A stretch of DNA of 32,492 bases from Neosynechococcus sphagnicola sy1 (GCF_000775285.1 NZ_JJML01000014.1:54289-86780), one strand, 5' to 3'. Shown: positions 1-9,341, counted from the stretch's first letter. Notes: generated by a model from the letters alone, not told the origin. Made by a program: numbers and translations.

Positions 1-680
1 GCAACAAAATCCCGCTCAGCCTGATCTAATTCCTGGGGGGTATTAAAGGTGATCTGCGGCCCTGGGTAGGCATACATCCGTAATTGCCGCTGGGCAATCA
101 ACTGTCCAAAGAGTTGCACCAGCCCTTCTCCATCCGGTAATCGCAAGAGTTCAGGGTCAAGGTGCTCCAGGACGGAGCGCTCGAGGAGCATATGCCCCAC
201 ATAGTATACCTGGAGGGGTTTTTCCTTAAAGGAACTGACCCAGCGATCGCCATCGGCGGTGACTAAACCAAAGGGACTTTTGACCTTAGCGGTGGTGATC
301 GTAATTTTGGCACCACTGGCCTGATGATCCGCCAACATCGCGGGTAGATTGACATCAATCAGGGTGTCACCGTAGGCAATAAAGGCGCGATCTCCCATGA
401 GGTCTTGCGCCTGGTGCAGCCGTGCTAACATGCTGGCCCGTTCCCCTGCCTGGGAAAATTCAAACGCCGCGTCTAAGGGAGTTTGACAAAAGAACTCCTG
501 GATCATCTCTCCCCGGTAGCCAATGCAGAGCACAAACTCCCGGAATCCTTTGCGAATGTACGAACTCACCAGGTGTTGCAGAATGGGTTGGCCCTGTAGG
601 GGAATCAGCGGCTTGGGGATTTGATTGGTTAACGGCTGCAATCGTGTACCACGACCACCGCAGAGAATCACGGTCTTCAT
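1..680 (-). CDS. Sugar-1-phosphate nucleotidyltransferase, C-terminus cut by window edge
   Basis: The reading frame runs without a stop from an ATG at 680 to the left edge, giving 226 residues of an incomplete protein. The N-terminus starts MKTVILCGGRGTRLQPLT and continues into IPKPLIPL, the nucleotide-binding signature of the glucose-1-phosphate nucleotidyltransferase family. AYGDTLIDVN near residue 115 supplies the metal-binding Asp, and SSFKEKPLQ follows near residue 160. Enzymes of this family activate a sugar phosphate with an NTP. The exact sugar and base cannot be read from sequence. It is the last visible gene of the minus-strand sugar operon, 106 bases after the glycosyltransferase, so it probably serves the same polysaccharide. 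It differs clearly from the cytidylyltransferase at 4259-5038 and is not a recent duplicate. Confidence 0.85.
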   Translation of the reverse strand, partial: MKTVILCGGRGTRLQPLTNQIPKPLIPLQGQPILQHLVSSYIRKGFREFVLCIGYRGEMIQEFFCQTPLDAAFEFSQAGERASMLARLHQAQDLMGDRAFIAYGDTLIDVNLPAMLADHQASGAKITITTAKVKSPFGLVTADGDRWVSSFKEKPLQVYYVGHMLLERSVLEHLDPELLRLPDGEGLVQLFGQLIAQRQLRMYAYPGPQITFNTPQELDQAERDFV

Positions 681-713
681 TCTGCCAAGACTTGGCCCTG
701 AAACACCCTACCG

Positions 714-719
714 ATTCTA
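714..719 (-). promoter_or_regulatory. Possible -10 element for the 3'-most nucleotidyltransferase
   Basis: On the minus strand TAGAAT, preceded by TG, lies 33 bases upstream of the ATG at 680, inside the only real gap of the sugar operon. No good -35 hexamer is visible at the usual spacing. It could be an internal promoter of the operon. This is inference from a single hexamer. Confidence 0.25.
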
Positions 720-786
720 CACGGTTGAGGGTCGCAATCAGGAACTTGCCCGTGGAAGGCTCGGAGACAGGCATCAATCGCAGAGA

Positions 787-1875
787 TCACAGGCGCTGTC
801 GCAACCGCGACAGTGCCAACAACCGATTCGCCACCCTGGCACCGAACAACAGGCGGGCAAATAACCACCGGTGGGGAATTAAATGGTGGCGGAACATCCC
901 CCAGCCAAAGTAGCGCAGGGTTGTCCAGACGTAGGCACGGGCGATCGCCCCCTGATGTTGCGCATCCGCAGTGGTCACCAGAGTCCAAATCGTGGCAGCG
1001 ATATCCTGCCGCAGGGTTTGCTGGGCAGCCACGTTCAGCGATCGCTGCTGCACAAACACAGGCAATAGTTCCGCCAGGAGGACAATGGTGTCGGTGGCTG
1101 CTGGAGCCGATGTCGGCAAGATTTTTTGACTCAGGGGCATCAAGGCCAGGGTTAAGCGCTGGGTTGACCAGGTTGGCAACCAGGTCTGAACATTAACCAC
1201 ACTGGTTTGCAACGGCTCTCGGCGAGTTGGCTGATCGACAACCTGGGACAAGGATTGGGGATGCCAACGAATATCGGCCAAGATCTCCGGTAATACCGCG
1301 ATTTTGGCTCCCTGTCGCAGGAACTGCCCATATAACTCGTAGTCCTGGGCCCAGGAAAAGGCAGGGTTGTAACCGCCGTAAGCGCGTAACAAGCTGGCGC
1401 GTACCATCATGCTGGAGTGAGCCAGACAGTTGATAAACAATAAATTCCAGGTAGTTTGAACGTCGCTGATGGGCGGTGGCGGTTCAAACAGTTGCTGACC
1501 GCTGGCATCAATATAGCGATAGCGACTGGTCAGCAGGGCAATTTCGGGGTGGGCGGAGAGAAAGGCTCTTTGGATTGCCAATCGCTGGGGGCGAGAGAGA
1601 TCATCTGCGTCTTGAATCGCCAGATAATCTCCCCGCGCCTGCTCCACCCCAACATTTAAGGCGGGGGTGCGACCAATATCCCGACCCAGTTCAATGATAC
1701 GAATGCGATCGTCCTGGAAGTGACGGGCGATCTGCACCGATCGATCCGTGGAACCGTTGTCCACCAGGATCAGTTCAAAGTCAGGGTCGGTCTGCCCCAA
1801 GAGACTGGCGATCGCAGCCTCAACGTAGGGTTCTCCATTGCGAACCGTCATAATCACACTGACAAAGGTCATCAT
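787..1875 (-). CDS. Family 2 glycosyltransferase
   Basis: A 362-residue protein with a GT-A fold at its N-terminus: FVSVIMTVRNGEPYVEAAI near residue 3, ILVDNGSTDRS near residue 45, and the metal-binding AIQDADDLSRPQR near residue 95. It would transfer a sugar from a nucleotide donor, at the inner membrane or in the cytoplasm. The C-terminal part from about residue 240 is less conserved and has no clear membrane helix. The reading frame extends upstream to 1965, but the ATG at 1875 overlaps the stop of the preceding SDR gene as ATGATGA, so I take that as the start. The donor is plausibly the deoxysugar made by the genes upstream, an inference from operon context. Confidence 0.85.
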   Translation of the reverse strand: MMTFVSVIMTVRNGEPYVEAAIASLLGQTDPDFELILVDNGSTDRSVQIARHFQDDRIRIIELGRDIGRTPALNVGVEQARGDYLAIQDADDLSRPQRLAIQRAFLSAHPEIALLTSRYRYIDASGQQLFEPPPPISDVQTTWNLLFINCLAHSSMMVRASLLRAYGGYNPAFSWAQDYELYGQFLRQGAKIAVLPEILADIRWHPQSLSQVVDQPTRREPLQTSVVNVQTWLPTWSTQRLTLALMPLSQKILPTSAPAATDTIVLLAELLPVFVQQRSLNVAAQQTLRQDIAATIWTLVTTADAQHQGAIARAYVWTTLRYFGWGMFRHHLIPHRWLFARLLFGARVANRLLALSRLRQRL

Positions 1876-2825
1876 GACTCCTGCCGGGGCGAGAAGTGTT
1901 GTTGGCAGAACCGTAAGGTCTGGCGAATATTGTCGGTCAAACTGATGTGGGGTCTCCACCCCCAAGCCTGTAGCCGATCGCAGCGAAAGTCTAAGCTACC
2001 AGGAGTCTCCTGGGGCAAGGGTTGGGGGCGCTCCAGCGGCAAGTGACGTCCGTAATCCGTCTGATAAATCCCTTGTACGGCCTGGGCAACTTCTAAAATA
2101 CTGTAGGTTTTGAGGCCCCCCAGGTTTAGGGTCTGAATCTCAGGGGCAGGCTGGCGCATCACCTGTTCAATGGCAGCGACCACATCCCTTAAGGCAATAA
2201 AGTCGCGGACTTGCAACCCCGAAGACCTCAGTACTAGGCGTTGTTGCGCGATCGCCTGACGACATAAATCGTTGATCACAATCGTCCAGCAGTTGACATC
2301 GGGGGTGAGGGGGGGACCGTAGGAATTAGAGAGACGGAGAATAGTGGCTCCCTGTTGGCGCTGACGGGCGTACATGGTGGTGTAGAGTTCTGCCATCCCG
2401 TGGGTACTGCCATAGGGATGAATTGGGGCTAAGGGAGTCTCCTCCGTCACGCGATCGCGGCCATTGGCCCCATAGACATGAAAGGTTGACAGATAAATCA
2501 ACTGAGCAGGGGCAGATCCTACGGCGGCCCAGAGATTTAACGTGCCCTCAACATTGACCCGCAACGCTGCCACGGGATCCCGTTGACAGCTGGGGGCATC
2601 CAAGGCCGCTAGGTGAATCACCCGATCAATGCCATCCCCAATGCCTCTCAGGGTCTGGGGTTGGGTCAGGTCACCTTGCCAAACTTCAAGCCCTGACACC
2701 CAAGCTTGTAACTCCAGGGGGTCCCGGCGCACCAGGAGGCGTAACTGACAGTCCGAACGCTGACGCAACTGCTCCACCAGCTGACCGCCAATATAGCCCA
2801 GGGCCCCCGTAATCAAGACCTTCAT
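1872..2825 (-). CDS. NAD-dependent epimerase/dehydratase (SDR), atypical catalytic motif
   Basis: A 317-residue extended [19 protein letters not shown] is the Rossmann glycine motif, HLAALDAP follows near residue 71, and STFHVYG near residue 113 holds the active-site Ser/Thr. The catalytic tetrad position reads PYGSTHGMAE, with Tyr at about 138, but the usual Lys four residues later is His (codon CAC). The start at 2825 overlaps the cupin stop by ATGA; the frame also reaches 2843, but that would lie inside the upstream gene. In the CDP-sugar operon it most likely acts as a 4-ketoreductase or epimerase on the product of the 4,6-dehydratase. This is inferred from family and context. Confidence 0.85.
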   Translation of the reverse strand: MKVLITGALGYIGGQLVEQLRQRSDCQLRLLVRRDPLELQAWVSGLEVWQGDLTQPQTLRGIGDGIDRVIHLAALDAPSCQRDPVAALRVNVEGTLNLWAAVGSAPAQLIYLSTFHVYGANGRDRVTEETPLAPIHPYGSTHGMAELYTTMYARQRQQGATILRLSNSYGPPLTPDVNCWTIVINDLCRQAIAQQRLVLRSSGLQVRDFIALRDVVAAIEQVMRQPAPEIQTLNLGGLKTYSILEVAQAVQGIYQTDYGRHLPLERPQPLPQETPGSLDFRCDRLQAWGWRPHISLTDNIRQTLRFCQQHFSPRQES

Positions 2826-3271
2826 CGATGCTTTAAGGCCCAATCGTAGGGAATAGAGGGATCAAAAGGGTCTTTGCGTTCAATCTCAGTGGCCTCATGG
2901 GGGAGCGTGGCACAATTGGCGACCATGGCAGGCTCCACCCCAATCCCTTTAAATCCATTCCAGATCAAGGGCGGAATGGTGACCAATTGGTACTGATCGG
3001 GTCCGAGAAATAACTCTTGCACCACGCCTTTGGTCTCCGAATCTGGGCGATCGTCATAGAGAACCAGCTTTACCATGCCGCAGATGACTGCATAATTCAG
3101 AGTCATGCGTTTATGGAGATGCCACCCCTTAATCACTCCTGGATAGACCTTGGAAAAATAAATCTCCCCAAACTGCTGAAAATGGGGATCATCCATTCGC
3201 AACATATGGAAAATCGTGCCCCGCTCATCGGGGATTCGGCGGAGGGGATGGCTCTGAACACCCTCAATCAT
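2822..3271 (-). CDS. RmlC-like cupin, sugar-nucleotide 3,5-epimerase family
   Basis: A 149-residue single-domain cupin. It has ERGTIFHML near residue 16, [13 protein letters not shown] near residue 45 with the His pair of the active-site strand, [10 protein letters not shown] near residue 68, and [13 protein letters not shown] near residue 98. These match the dTDP-4-dehydrorhamnose 3,5-epimerase family in its short form. In this operon the substrate would be CDP-4-dehydro-6-deoxyglucose rather than a dTDP sugar, an inference from the genes just upstream. The ATG at 3271 overlaps the stop of the dehydratase gene as ATGA. An in-frame upstream start at 3319 would intrude into that gene. Confidence 0.82.
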   Translation of the reverse strand: MIEGVQSHPLRRIPDERGTIFHMLRMDDPHFQQFGEIYFSKVYPGVIKGWHLHKRMTLNYAVICGMVKLVLYDDRPDSETKGVVQELFLGPDQYQLVTIPPLIWNGFKGIGVEPAMVANCATLPHEATEIERKDPFDPSIPYDWALKHR

Positions 3272-4266
3272 GCTGGCTTGCCCTCCTGATATCCTTGGGA
3301 AAGATAATTTCGATACCAAGCGACGGTTTCCCTTAATCCCTGGTCTAGGTCATAGGCAGGAGTCCACCCCAAGCAGTTTCTCGCGTGTTGCGCCGACAGA
3401 TATTGATGGGGAATTTCGTGGTGGGCTTGATTGAGAATCACAGGGGACAAGTCCGATCGCCCCATCACTTGAATCAGCTGTTGAACCACTGCTAAGGCAG
3501 TGGCTTGACTTTCGTTACTGAAATTAAAAGCTTGCCCCACGACTCCTGTTTCCCCCATCTTTTCGGCTAGACACAGGTAGGCTAGCACTGCATCTTTCAC
3601 ATAGAAATAATCGCGAATGAACTGACCATTACTGCGAATAATCGGTGGTTCTCCCGCCAACAGTGATTGAATTGTACCCGGAATCAGGCGATTAAAATTC
3701 AAGTCGCCCCCGCCATAGAGATTGCCACAGCGGGTAATACACACCGGCAAATTATAGGTTTTGTAATAAGTATGGGCAATTAAATCAGCACAGCTTTTAG
3801 ACACGTCATAGGGAAAGTAGCCTTGGAGCGGACTGGCTTCCGTATAGGGAAGCTGGGATTGCACTCCATAGGCTTTGTCACTGGAGGCAATCACAATCCG
3901 CTGCACCGTTGACACCCGCCGACAGGCTTCCAGGAGATTCCAGGTACCTTTGATGTTGGTTTCAAAGGTAGAAATGGGATTGCGATTGGCAATGCCAACA
4001 ATGGTTTGAGCCGCTAGATGAAAGACGGTCTGAATTTCATATTCATTGAGGATGCGCTCCAGGGTGACAGCATCTTCAACGGTTCCTGAAACCCGAATCA
4101 TCTGCTGGTCGAGTTGCTCTCGAAACAATCGGGAGTCAGGTACCCAATCCCTGACTAACCCCACCACCTGGGCTCCCCGATGGATCAACTCCTGGGTCAA
4201 CCAGCCTCCGAGAAATCCACTACAGCCAGTTATCAACACAGGACATCTCAACCAGGGGTTACGCAT
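3268..4266 (-). CDS. rfbG: CDP-glucose 4,6-dehydratase
   Basis: A 332-residue extended SDR that converts CDP-glucose to CDP-4-dehydro-6-deoxyglucose. Visible motifs are [15 protein letters not shown] (NAD-binding) near residue 9, HLAAQTIVG near residue 82, IASSDKAYG near residue 128 with the catalytic Ser, and [13 protein letters not shown] near residue 150 with the YxxxK pair. [11 protein letters not shown] follows near residue 252. It overlaps the cytidylyltransferase gene by 8 bases and the cupin by 4, so translation is probably coupled. The pairing with a cytidylyltransferase is what makes CDP-glucose rather than dTDP-glucose the likely substrate. Confidence 0.88.
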   Translation of the reverse strand: MRNPWLRCPVLITGCSGFLGGWLTQELIHRGAQVVGLVRDWVPDSRLFREQLDQQMIRVSGTVEDAVTLERILNEYEIQTVFHLAAQTIVGIANRNPISTFETNIKGTWNLLEACRRVSTVQRIVIASSDKAYGVQSQLPYTEASPLQGYFPYDVSKSCADLIAHTYYKTYNLPVCITRCGNLYGGGDLNFNRLIPGTIQSLLAGEPPIIRSNGQFIRDYFYVKDAVLAYLCLAEKMGETGVVGQAFNFSNESQATALAVVQQLIQVMGRSDLSPVILNQAHHEIPHQYLSAQHARNCLGWTPAYDLDQGLRETVAWYRNYLSQGYQEGKPA

Positions 4267-5038
4267 CCCAGACGCTCCATGGTGCCTGCCCCTGCTGCCA
4301 CAGTTCTTTGAGATACTCATAGTCCCGGAGAGTATCCATGCACTGCCAAAACCCTCGGTGGTGATAGACCTTCATCTGCCCTTGACTGGTTAATTGTTCT
4401 AGGGGTTCTCGCTCCAGCACACAGCTCCCCTCGGGGGTGAGGTATTCAAACACTAAGCGGTTAAAGACAAAATACCCTCCACTGATAAAGGCCTGCTGCA
4501 CTTGGGGTTTCTCCCGAAACGACAGCACCTGATCCCCTTCAATCCCCAATTCCCCATAGCGAGAGGGCGGGGAGACCCCGGTGACGGTGCCAATTTTGCC
4601 GTGGGCATGATGAAAGTTGAGGAGGTCGTCGAGGTTGAGGTTACTAACCCCGTCGCCGTAGGTCAACATAAAGGTCTCACCCTCAATGTATGGTTCAATG
4701 CGCTTTACCCGTGCCCCCGTCATCGACTCTAAGCCCGTATCCACCAGCGTCACGCGCCAGTTAGTCTCAGGGTGTTGATCGAGTAATTGGCGGCGCTGAC
4801 TCCCCAACTCAATCGTAAAGTTGCTGTGGAGCCATTCATAGTTGAGAAAAAACTGCTTAATCACATCGCCCCGGTAGCCAAGGCAGAGGATGAAGTCTGT
4901 CAACCCGAAGTGGGCATAGGTTTTCATGATGTGCCAGAGGATGGGCTTGCCCCCAATTTCCACCATCGGTTTGGGCTTAAACTCAGTTTCCTCCCGGAGG
5001 CGGGTGCCTTTACCGCCGCACAGAATCACTACTTGCAT
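4259..5038 (-). CDS. rfbF: Glucose-1-phosphate cytidylyltransferase
   Basis: A 259-residue protein, the usual length for RfbF, which makes CDP-glucose from CTP and glucose-1-phosphate. It opens [14 protein letters not shown], followed by [33 protein letters not shown] near residue 125 holds the catalytic Asp, and [15 protein letters not shown] near the end is characteristic of the family. It is the first gene of the minus-strand operon. A GTG at 5050 is in frame, but the ATG at 5038 gives the canonical N-terminus. The product enters the 4,6-dehydratase reaction encoded immediately downstream. Confidence 0.9.
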   Translation of the reverse strand: MQVVILCGGKGTRLREETEFKPKPMVEIGGKPILWHIMKTYAHFGLTDFILCLGYRGDVIKQFFLNYEWLHSNFTIELGSQRRQLLDQHPETNWRVTLVDTGLESMTGARVKRIEPYIEGETFMLTYGDGVSNLNLDDLLNFHHAHGKIGTVTGVSPPSRYGELGIEGDQVLSFREKPQVQQAFISGGYFVFNRLVFEYLTPEGSCVLEREPLEQLTSQGQMKVYHHRGFWQCMDTLRDYEYLKELWQQGQAPWSVWDA

Positions 5039-5132
5039 GCCTGATCTCACGGAAACCTGATCAGTCTACCCCAAATTTTGCTAATCCTGCGGGAAGCCAA
5101 GCACGGTAGACACGAATTGTCTCGGAAAAACT

Positions 5133-5153
5133 GCTATAACCTAAGCTTATAGC
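5133..5153. promoter_or_regulatory. Perfect 7-bp inverted repeat in the divergent promoter region
   Basis: GCTATAA and TTATAGC form a perfect inverted repeat separated by seven bases. It lies in the 146-base gap between the cytidylyltransferase and the phosphatase, 32 bases before the phosphatase ATG. Each arm contains a TATA core, so it may be an operator or may simply overlap a -10 element. No regulator can be named. Confidence 0.35.
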
Positions 5154-5184
5154 GGCGCTGGGGTTTTGGTGAACTTGAGGAAAC

Positions 5185-6136
5185 ATGGGTAAATCCATCG
5201 CAGTTATTGTAAGTGCTGTTTTGATCGGTAGCCTTGGAGCTATCTTGGTAACGCTCCAGTCTGCCCCCTCTAGACTGGCTGCTGCGGTCAACAGCCCTAG
5301 CGATCCGGTCATTGCTGCGGCTGGGGATATTGCCTGTGAGCCAACCATGAACAGCAATATCAATGGGCGGCAAGCCGGACAGACCTGCCACATGCAAGCC
5401 ACCTCTGACCTGTTGATGGCGCAAAGGTTTGAGGCTGTGTTGGCCCTAGGCGATCTCCAGTACGAGGATGGAGCCTTAGTCAAGTTCCAAAAATCCTATG
5501 ATTTGACTTGGGGGCGAGTGAAAGCGATCACCCATCCAGCGGTGGGGAATCATGAGTATGGAACCCCAGGGGCAGCAGGTTACTTCAGTTATTTTGGCGG
5601 GGCGGCTGGTGCCAAAGACAAAGGCTATTACAGCTTTGATATTGGGGCTTGGCATTTGATTGCGCTGAATGCCAATTGTACTAAGGTAGGATGTCAGGCT
5701 GGCTCTGCCCAAGAACAGTGGTTAAAGGCAGACTTAGCAAAGCATCCGGCCAAGTGTACCTTGGCCTATTGGCATCAACCCCGGTTTTCTTCAGCATTGC
5801 ACGGTAATAATGCGGCTACTGATGCCTTCTGGCAGGATTTATACCAGGCAGGAGCCGAGATTGTCCTGAACGGACATGACCACGATTACGAACGCTTTGC
5901 TCCCCAAACTCCCGCCGCGATCGCCGATCCCCAGCGAGGAATTCGGGAGTTTGTAGTGGGGACAGGGGGGAAAAGCCTGTATCCCTTTATCAAGGTGCAA
6001 CCCCGAGAGTGAAGTTCGCAATGATGATACGTTCGGGATTCTCAAGCTGGTGTTACACGCCAATAGCTATGAATGGCAGTTCATCCCAGAAAATGGTAAG
6101 ACGTTTACAGATTCAGGGAGTGGCACTTGCCATTAA
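5185..6136 (+). CDS. Exported calcineurin-like metallophosphatase, one frameshift
   Basis: A secreted metallophosphoesterase of the purple-acid-phosphatase-like type. The N-terminus is a signal peptide (hydrophobic residues about 4-24). The metal ligands follow in order: AAGDIACE near residue 47, ALGDLQYEDG near 92, VGNHEYG near 120, AYWHQPRF near 192 and NGHDHDYERF near 230. GAGGAAAC just before the ATG provides a ribosome binding site. The uninterrupted frame stops at 6012. Removing one C from the CCCC run at 6001-6004 restores a further 44 residues (EVRNDDTFGILKL through FTDSGSGTCH) ending at 6136, the expected C-terminal strand region. The repaired length is about 316 residues. The substrate is unknown. 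Confidence 0.83.
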
Positions 6137-6209
6137 AGGTAGCGGATGGCAGGTAGCCTAGGATAGCTTTAGAGGATGCAGCGCCGATGCTGGGAGGCTG
6201 CCTGACTCC

Positions 6210-8324
6210 CTATGGGGATAGCTGCGGCAACTGCTGAATTTGTGCCTTGAGTTGCTCAGAGCTGTGGGCAGGGTCGAGGCAGCTGAGACCCTGGCAGACC
6301 AGCCCCACCACCCCTGTGGGCAAATTAGGGGCAAGGGCGAGGACGACGGTTGGCAGGTACTGCTGGCTCAGGGTGGCAATTTCAGCCGCAGAGGTACGAA
6401 CTAAGATTGGATGCTGATACCAGCCGAGGGCCGCGAATAGGCTGGGACAGGCGCGAGAAAATTGGGTCATGACGCTACCAAAGCTTTGCAATGCCTGCTC
6501 CGCTTGCTGAAAATAGCCTAGATTCTCGGTCAAGAGAAAGAGACGCACCAAATTTGCGATCGCAATACCATTGGCAGCAGGCGTGGCACTGTCCATGTAA
6601 CTTCGTTCCCGCACCAACAGGTCAGCGCTGGCATCCACCGCAGTGTTAAAGTACCCGCCGACATCTTGACCCCAGAGCCAACGATCCACCTCAGCTTGGA
6701 TCTGTATCGCCTGAGTTAACCCAGCCGACCGCCTGCTCCGGCAAGTTGGCGAGACTCGCCTGATGCAAGTCCAGCAGTGCCTTGACTAACAAGGCATAGT
6801 CTTCCGCCTGGGCCAAGATCTGGGGGGAACCATCATAATTGAGGCGGTGTAACCGCCCCCCTGCCATTGGTGATCGAGAATGAATTGAGCCGCATCAGTG
6901 GCCAGTTGGAGATAATTGGGCTGCTGCCAGACCGTGGCTGCCCGTGCCAGCCCGGAAATGATCAAACTATTCCAGGCCACAATCATTTTGGGATCGGTGA
7001 CGGGGGGAATCCGACCCGGCCACGGATGGGATCTGGCTGCTTGATTATCCAGAGCGGGAGGAAAGGTCTCGATCCCATTGGGGAGAGTACCGTAGCGCTG
7101 GGCAAACAACTGGGCGATCGCCGCTTCTACTTCATCGGAAAGCAGGCCGAGATGACGACGCTGGAGGACGTTTTGGCCTTCGAAGTTCCCCTGGGGTGTG
7201 ACCGTAAAGGCTGCTTGTAAGTTAGCTAGTTCCTTCTCCTGCAGCAGCCGTTCCAGATCCCGGTAATCCCATACATAAAAAGCGCCTTCTTCCGGTTCAG
7301 GGGCAGTGGCCTGGATGAAACTGTCCGCATCCTGAGCGGCGTAGAAATATCCCTGGGGGGATCTCATTTCCCGTTTGAGCCACTGTACAGTACCGGCGAT
7401 CGCCCGCTCCAAAGCCGGTTCCTTAACCCCAGCACTCCAGAGATTTGCGAAAAACTCCATGATCTGCCCATTGTCATAGAGCATCTTTTCAAAGTGGGGG
7501 ACTGTCCAAGTGGCATCGACGGTGTAGCGATGAAAGCCCCCCCCGACATGGTCATAGATTCCCCCCAGTGCCAGATCTTGTCCCCGCTGGGCACAGACGC
7601 GGTAGGCTTGCTCACGGCTATCCCAGTAGACCGTGCCCTGTAGGGCCAAATTCGCATAGGGCATCATCGGGAAACAAGGCCCGACTCCAGCCGCAGCAAT
7701 CACACCGGTATTCTGTTCCACGCCAGTTTGGAGCAAGTTGGCAGGTAATTGCTGGAGAGGCTGAAGCTGGACAGCCTGCTGCAAATGGTCGAGAAGTTCA
7801 GTCTGGAGCGATCGCACCTTGCCATGTTCCTGGTTATAGTAGCGCCGCACGGCCTCTAAGACCTGCAAAAAACCGGGTCGTCCATAGCGAGGTTCGAGGG
7901 GGAAATAGGTACCACCATAGAACGGCACCAAGTTTTCTGGGGAGAGGAACAGATTCATCGGCCAGCCCCCTTGGCCCGTCATCATTTGTAATGCCTGCAT
8001 GTAAATGCTATCCAGATCGGGGCGTTCTTCCCGATCCACCTTAATGGGGAAGAAATAGGTGTTCAGATAGTCGGCGATCTCCGGATCGGAAAAAGCTTCA
8101 CCTTCCATGACCGTGCACCAGTGGCAACTGGAATAGCCGACGGACAGAAAAATCAACCGCTGATCCTTCCGGGCGGTTGTCAGGACTTCCTCACACCAAG
8201 GCCACCAGTCAATAGGATTCTCAGCGTGTTTTCGCAGGTAGAGACTTTGGGCTTGAGCCAGACGATTGGGCATAGTCAGAGGAGGCATTGCCAGTTGATA
8301 GTTTACCTCGGTGGTGATTGGCAT
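6210..8324 (-). CDS. DUF255 thioredoxin-fold protein (YyaL/spermatogenesis-associated 20 family), two frameshifts
   Basis: The N-terminal thioredoxin-like domain carries GYSSCHWCTVMEGEAF with a CxxC pair, preceded by RKHAENPIDWWPW. The rest resembles the (alpha/alpha)6 glycosidase-like domain, for example HVGGGFHRYTVDATW and HFEKMLYDN. Its reaction is not established. Two breaks divide the gene. At the C6 run 6856-6861 one base must be added on the G-rich minus strand to continue into RLHRLNYDGSPQIL. At 6720-6722 one of three Gs must be removed to continue into LTQAIQIQAEVDRWLWG. The repaired protein is about 704 residues. The start at 8324 has GAGGAG six bases upstream. The in-frame ATG at 8408 falls inside the loop of a terminator hairpin and is unlikely to be used. 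Confidence 0.83.
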
Positions 8325-8387
8325 CGCCGCTCCTCGGAGGCTAAAACGGTCTGCGGCGATCACCGCTGCCCAGGCACAGACAGCAAA

Positions 8388-8426
8388 AGCCCCTGGGAGT
8401 CTGACCATGTTTCGACCCCAGGGGCT
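8388..8426 (-). terminator. Intrinsic terminator downstream of the KaiB-domain gene
   Basis: On the minus strand AGCCCCTGGG and CCCAGGGGCT form a perfect 10-bp stem around a 19-base loop, followed by TTTTGCT. It lies 90 bases after the stop of the KaiB-domain gene and before the DUF255 gene, so it separates their transcripts. The U tract is short, so efficiency is uncertain. Confidence 0.65.
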
Positions 8427-8516
8427 ATTTCTTCCGAATTACTCCTCACACTGGGTTAACTTTAAAACCGTCTGCAGATGTTAGAGCTAGAAAGAGTGCC
8501 ACTTTCTTGATTGTCC

Positions 8517-9304
8517 TTACCGCTCTGCCTCCCAATGAGGGGGTTCCGGCATCCCAGCGCTCTTCAAGATATGCAGAATTTTATCGGGCTGATCCAACTC
8601 TCCGACGATGCGGCGCACCGGGCGCGGCCACACTCTCACCAGCGTCGGGGTTGCCAAGACTTGATCGACCTCGGCTTGCTCAGGATGCTGATGGATATCT
8701 ATCACCTTCAACGTATAGGGGTCGTGGAGGGACTGCTCCAACAGTTGATGGAGAATATTCAGCGTCCGCTCCGTCGCCAGACTATGCCCAGAGACAAACA
8801 ACCGGAGCACATAGCCGGAGGGCACTGGGGATGCTGCTAGCGAACGAGGTGTCGTTGTTTCTAAAAAGGTTTCGGGGTTGCTCAAGGCGCACTACTAAAT
8901 CATGCTCTTCCCAGAGTTGGGGAAATTGGTGACGATAGGTTGCCAGCAACATGGGGTCACATAAACTAGTCTGCGAATCGGCGGGGTGCCAGGGGAGGTT
9001 CCCCAAGTTGAACACCGCATTCAGCAGTGCCTGGTAGCGTAAAACCGGGGGATAAGCTTCCCCAAAGACCTGAACTTTCTGAGTATGGGGATCTCGCCAG
9101 CGATCGACGGTGGCAGTATAACAGGGAACTAAAAAAATGCGGCGGCTCCGTCAGACCCAGCAGTTCCTGGAGAGCCGTACAGAGATGGAGATGCCAGCGA
9201 CTCTGTTTGCTGACATCGATGCCATAAATCAGATCTCCCCCCGGTGTAAACAGGGCGATGCCTTTGAAGAGATTGGGAGAATGCACCTGGAAGTCTGGAG
9301 GCAA
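8517..9304 (-). CDS. Two-domain protein: unknown N-terminal domain plus C-terminal KaiB domain, two frameshifts
   Basis: The last 85 or so residues are KaiB-like: YVLRLFVSGHS, TLKVIDIHQHPEQAE, VLATPTLVRVWP and PVRRIVGEL align throughout with the circadian clock protein KaiB, a thioredoxin-like fold. A KaiB-only reading frame starts at a TTG at 8885, but removing one G from 8874-8877 joins it to an upstream domain ending YRHQFPQLWEEHDLVVRLE. Removing one A from the A7 run 9131-9137 joins that to FKGIALFTPGGDLIYGID and RWHLHLCTALQELLGL. The repaired protein is about 261 residues. The only visible start is a TTG at 9304; an in-frame TGA lies at 9326-9328, so the true start is uncertain. Its function is unknown. 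A role in timing or in kinase sensing, as in SasA, would be inference from the fold only. Confidence 0.72.
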
Positions 9305-9341
9305 GGGATGGAAAGATAGAGAAAGTCAAGTCACTTTGATT

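Noticed and set aside
422-913. Reading frames opposite the sugar genes, such as one at 422-913
   Set aside because: They overlap well-supported genes on the other strand, have no recognisable motifs and show the Arg/Pro-rich composition of shadow frames.
8325-8408. Longer N-terminus of the DUF255 protein from the ATG at 8408
   Set aside because: That ATG is inside the loop of a strong terminator hairpin, and the 28 extra residues lack family similarity; the ATG at 8324 has a good ribosome binding site.
8517-8885. A stand-alone 122-residue KaiB-like gene
   Set aside because: Its only start is a TTG with no ribosome binding site. Removing one G at 8874-8877 fuses it smoothly to a conserved-looking upstream domain, so I treat it as part of a larger gene.
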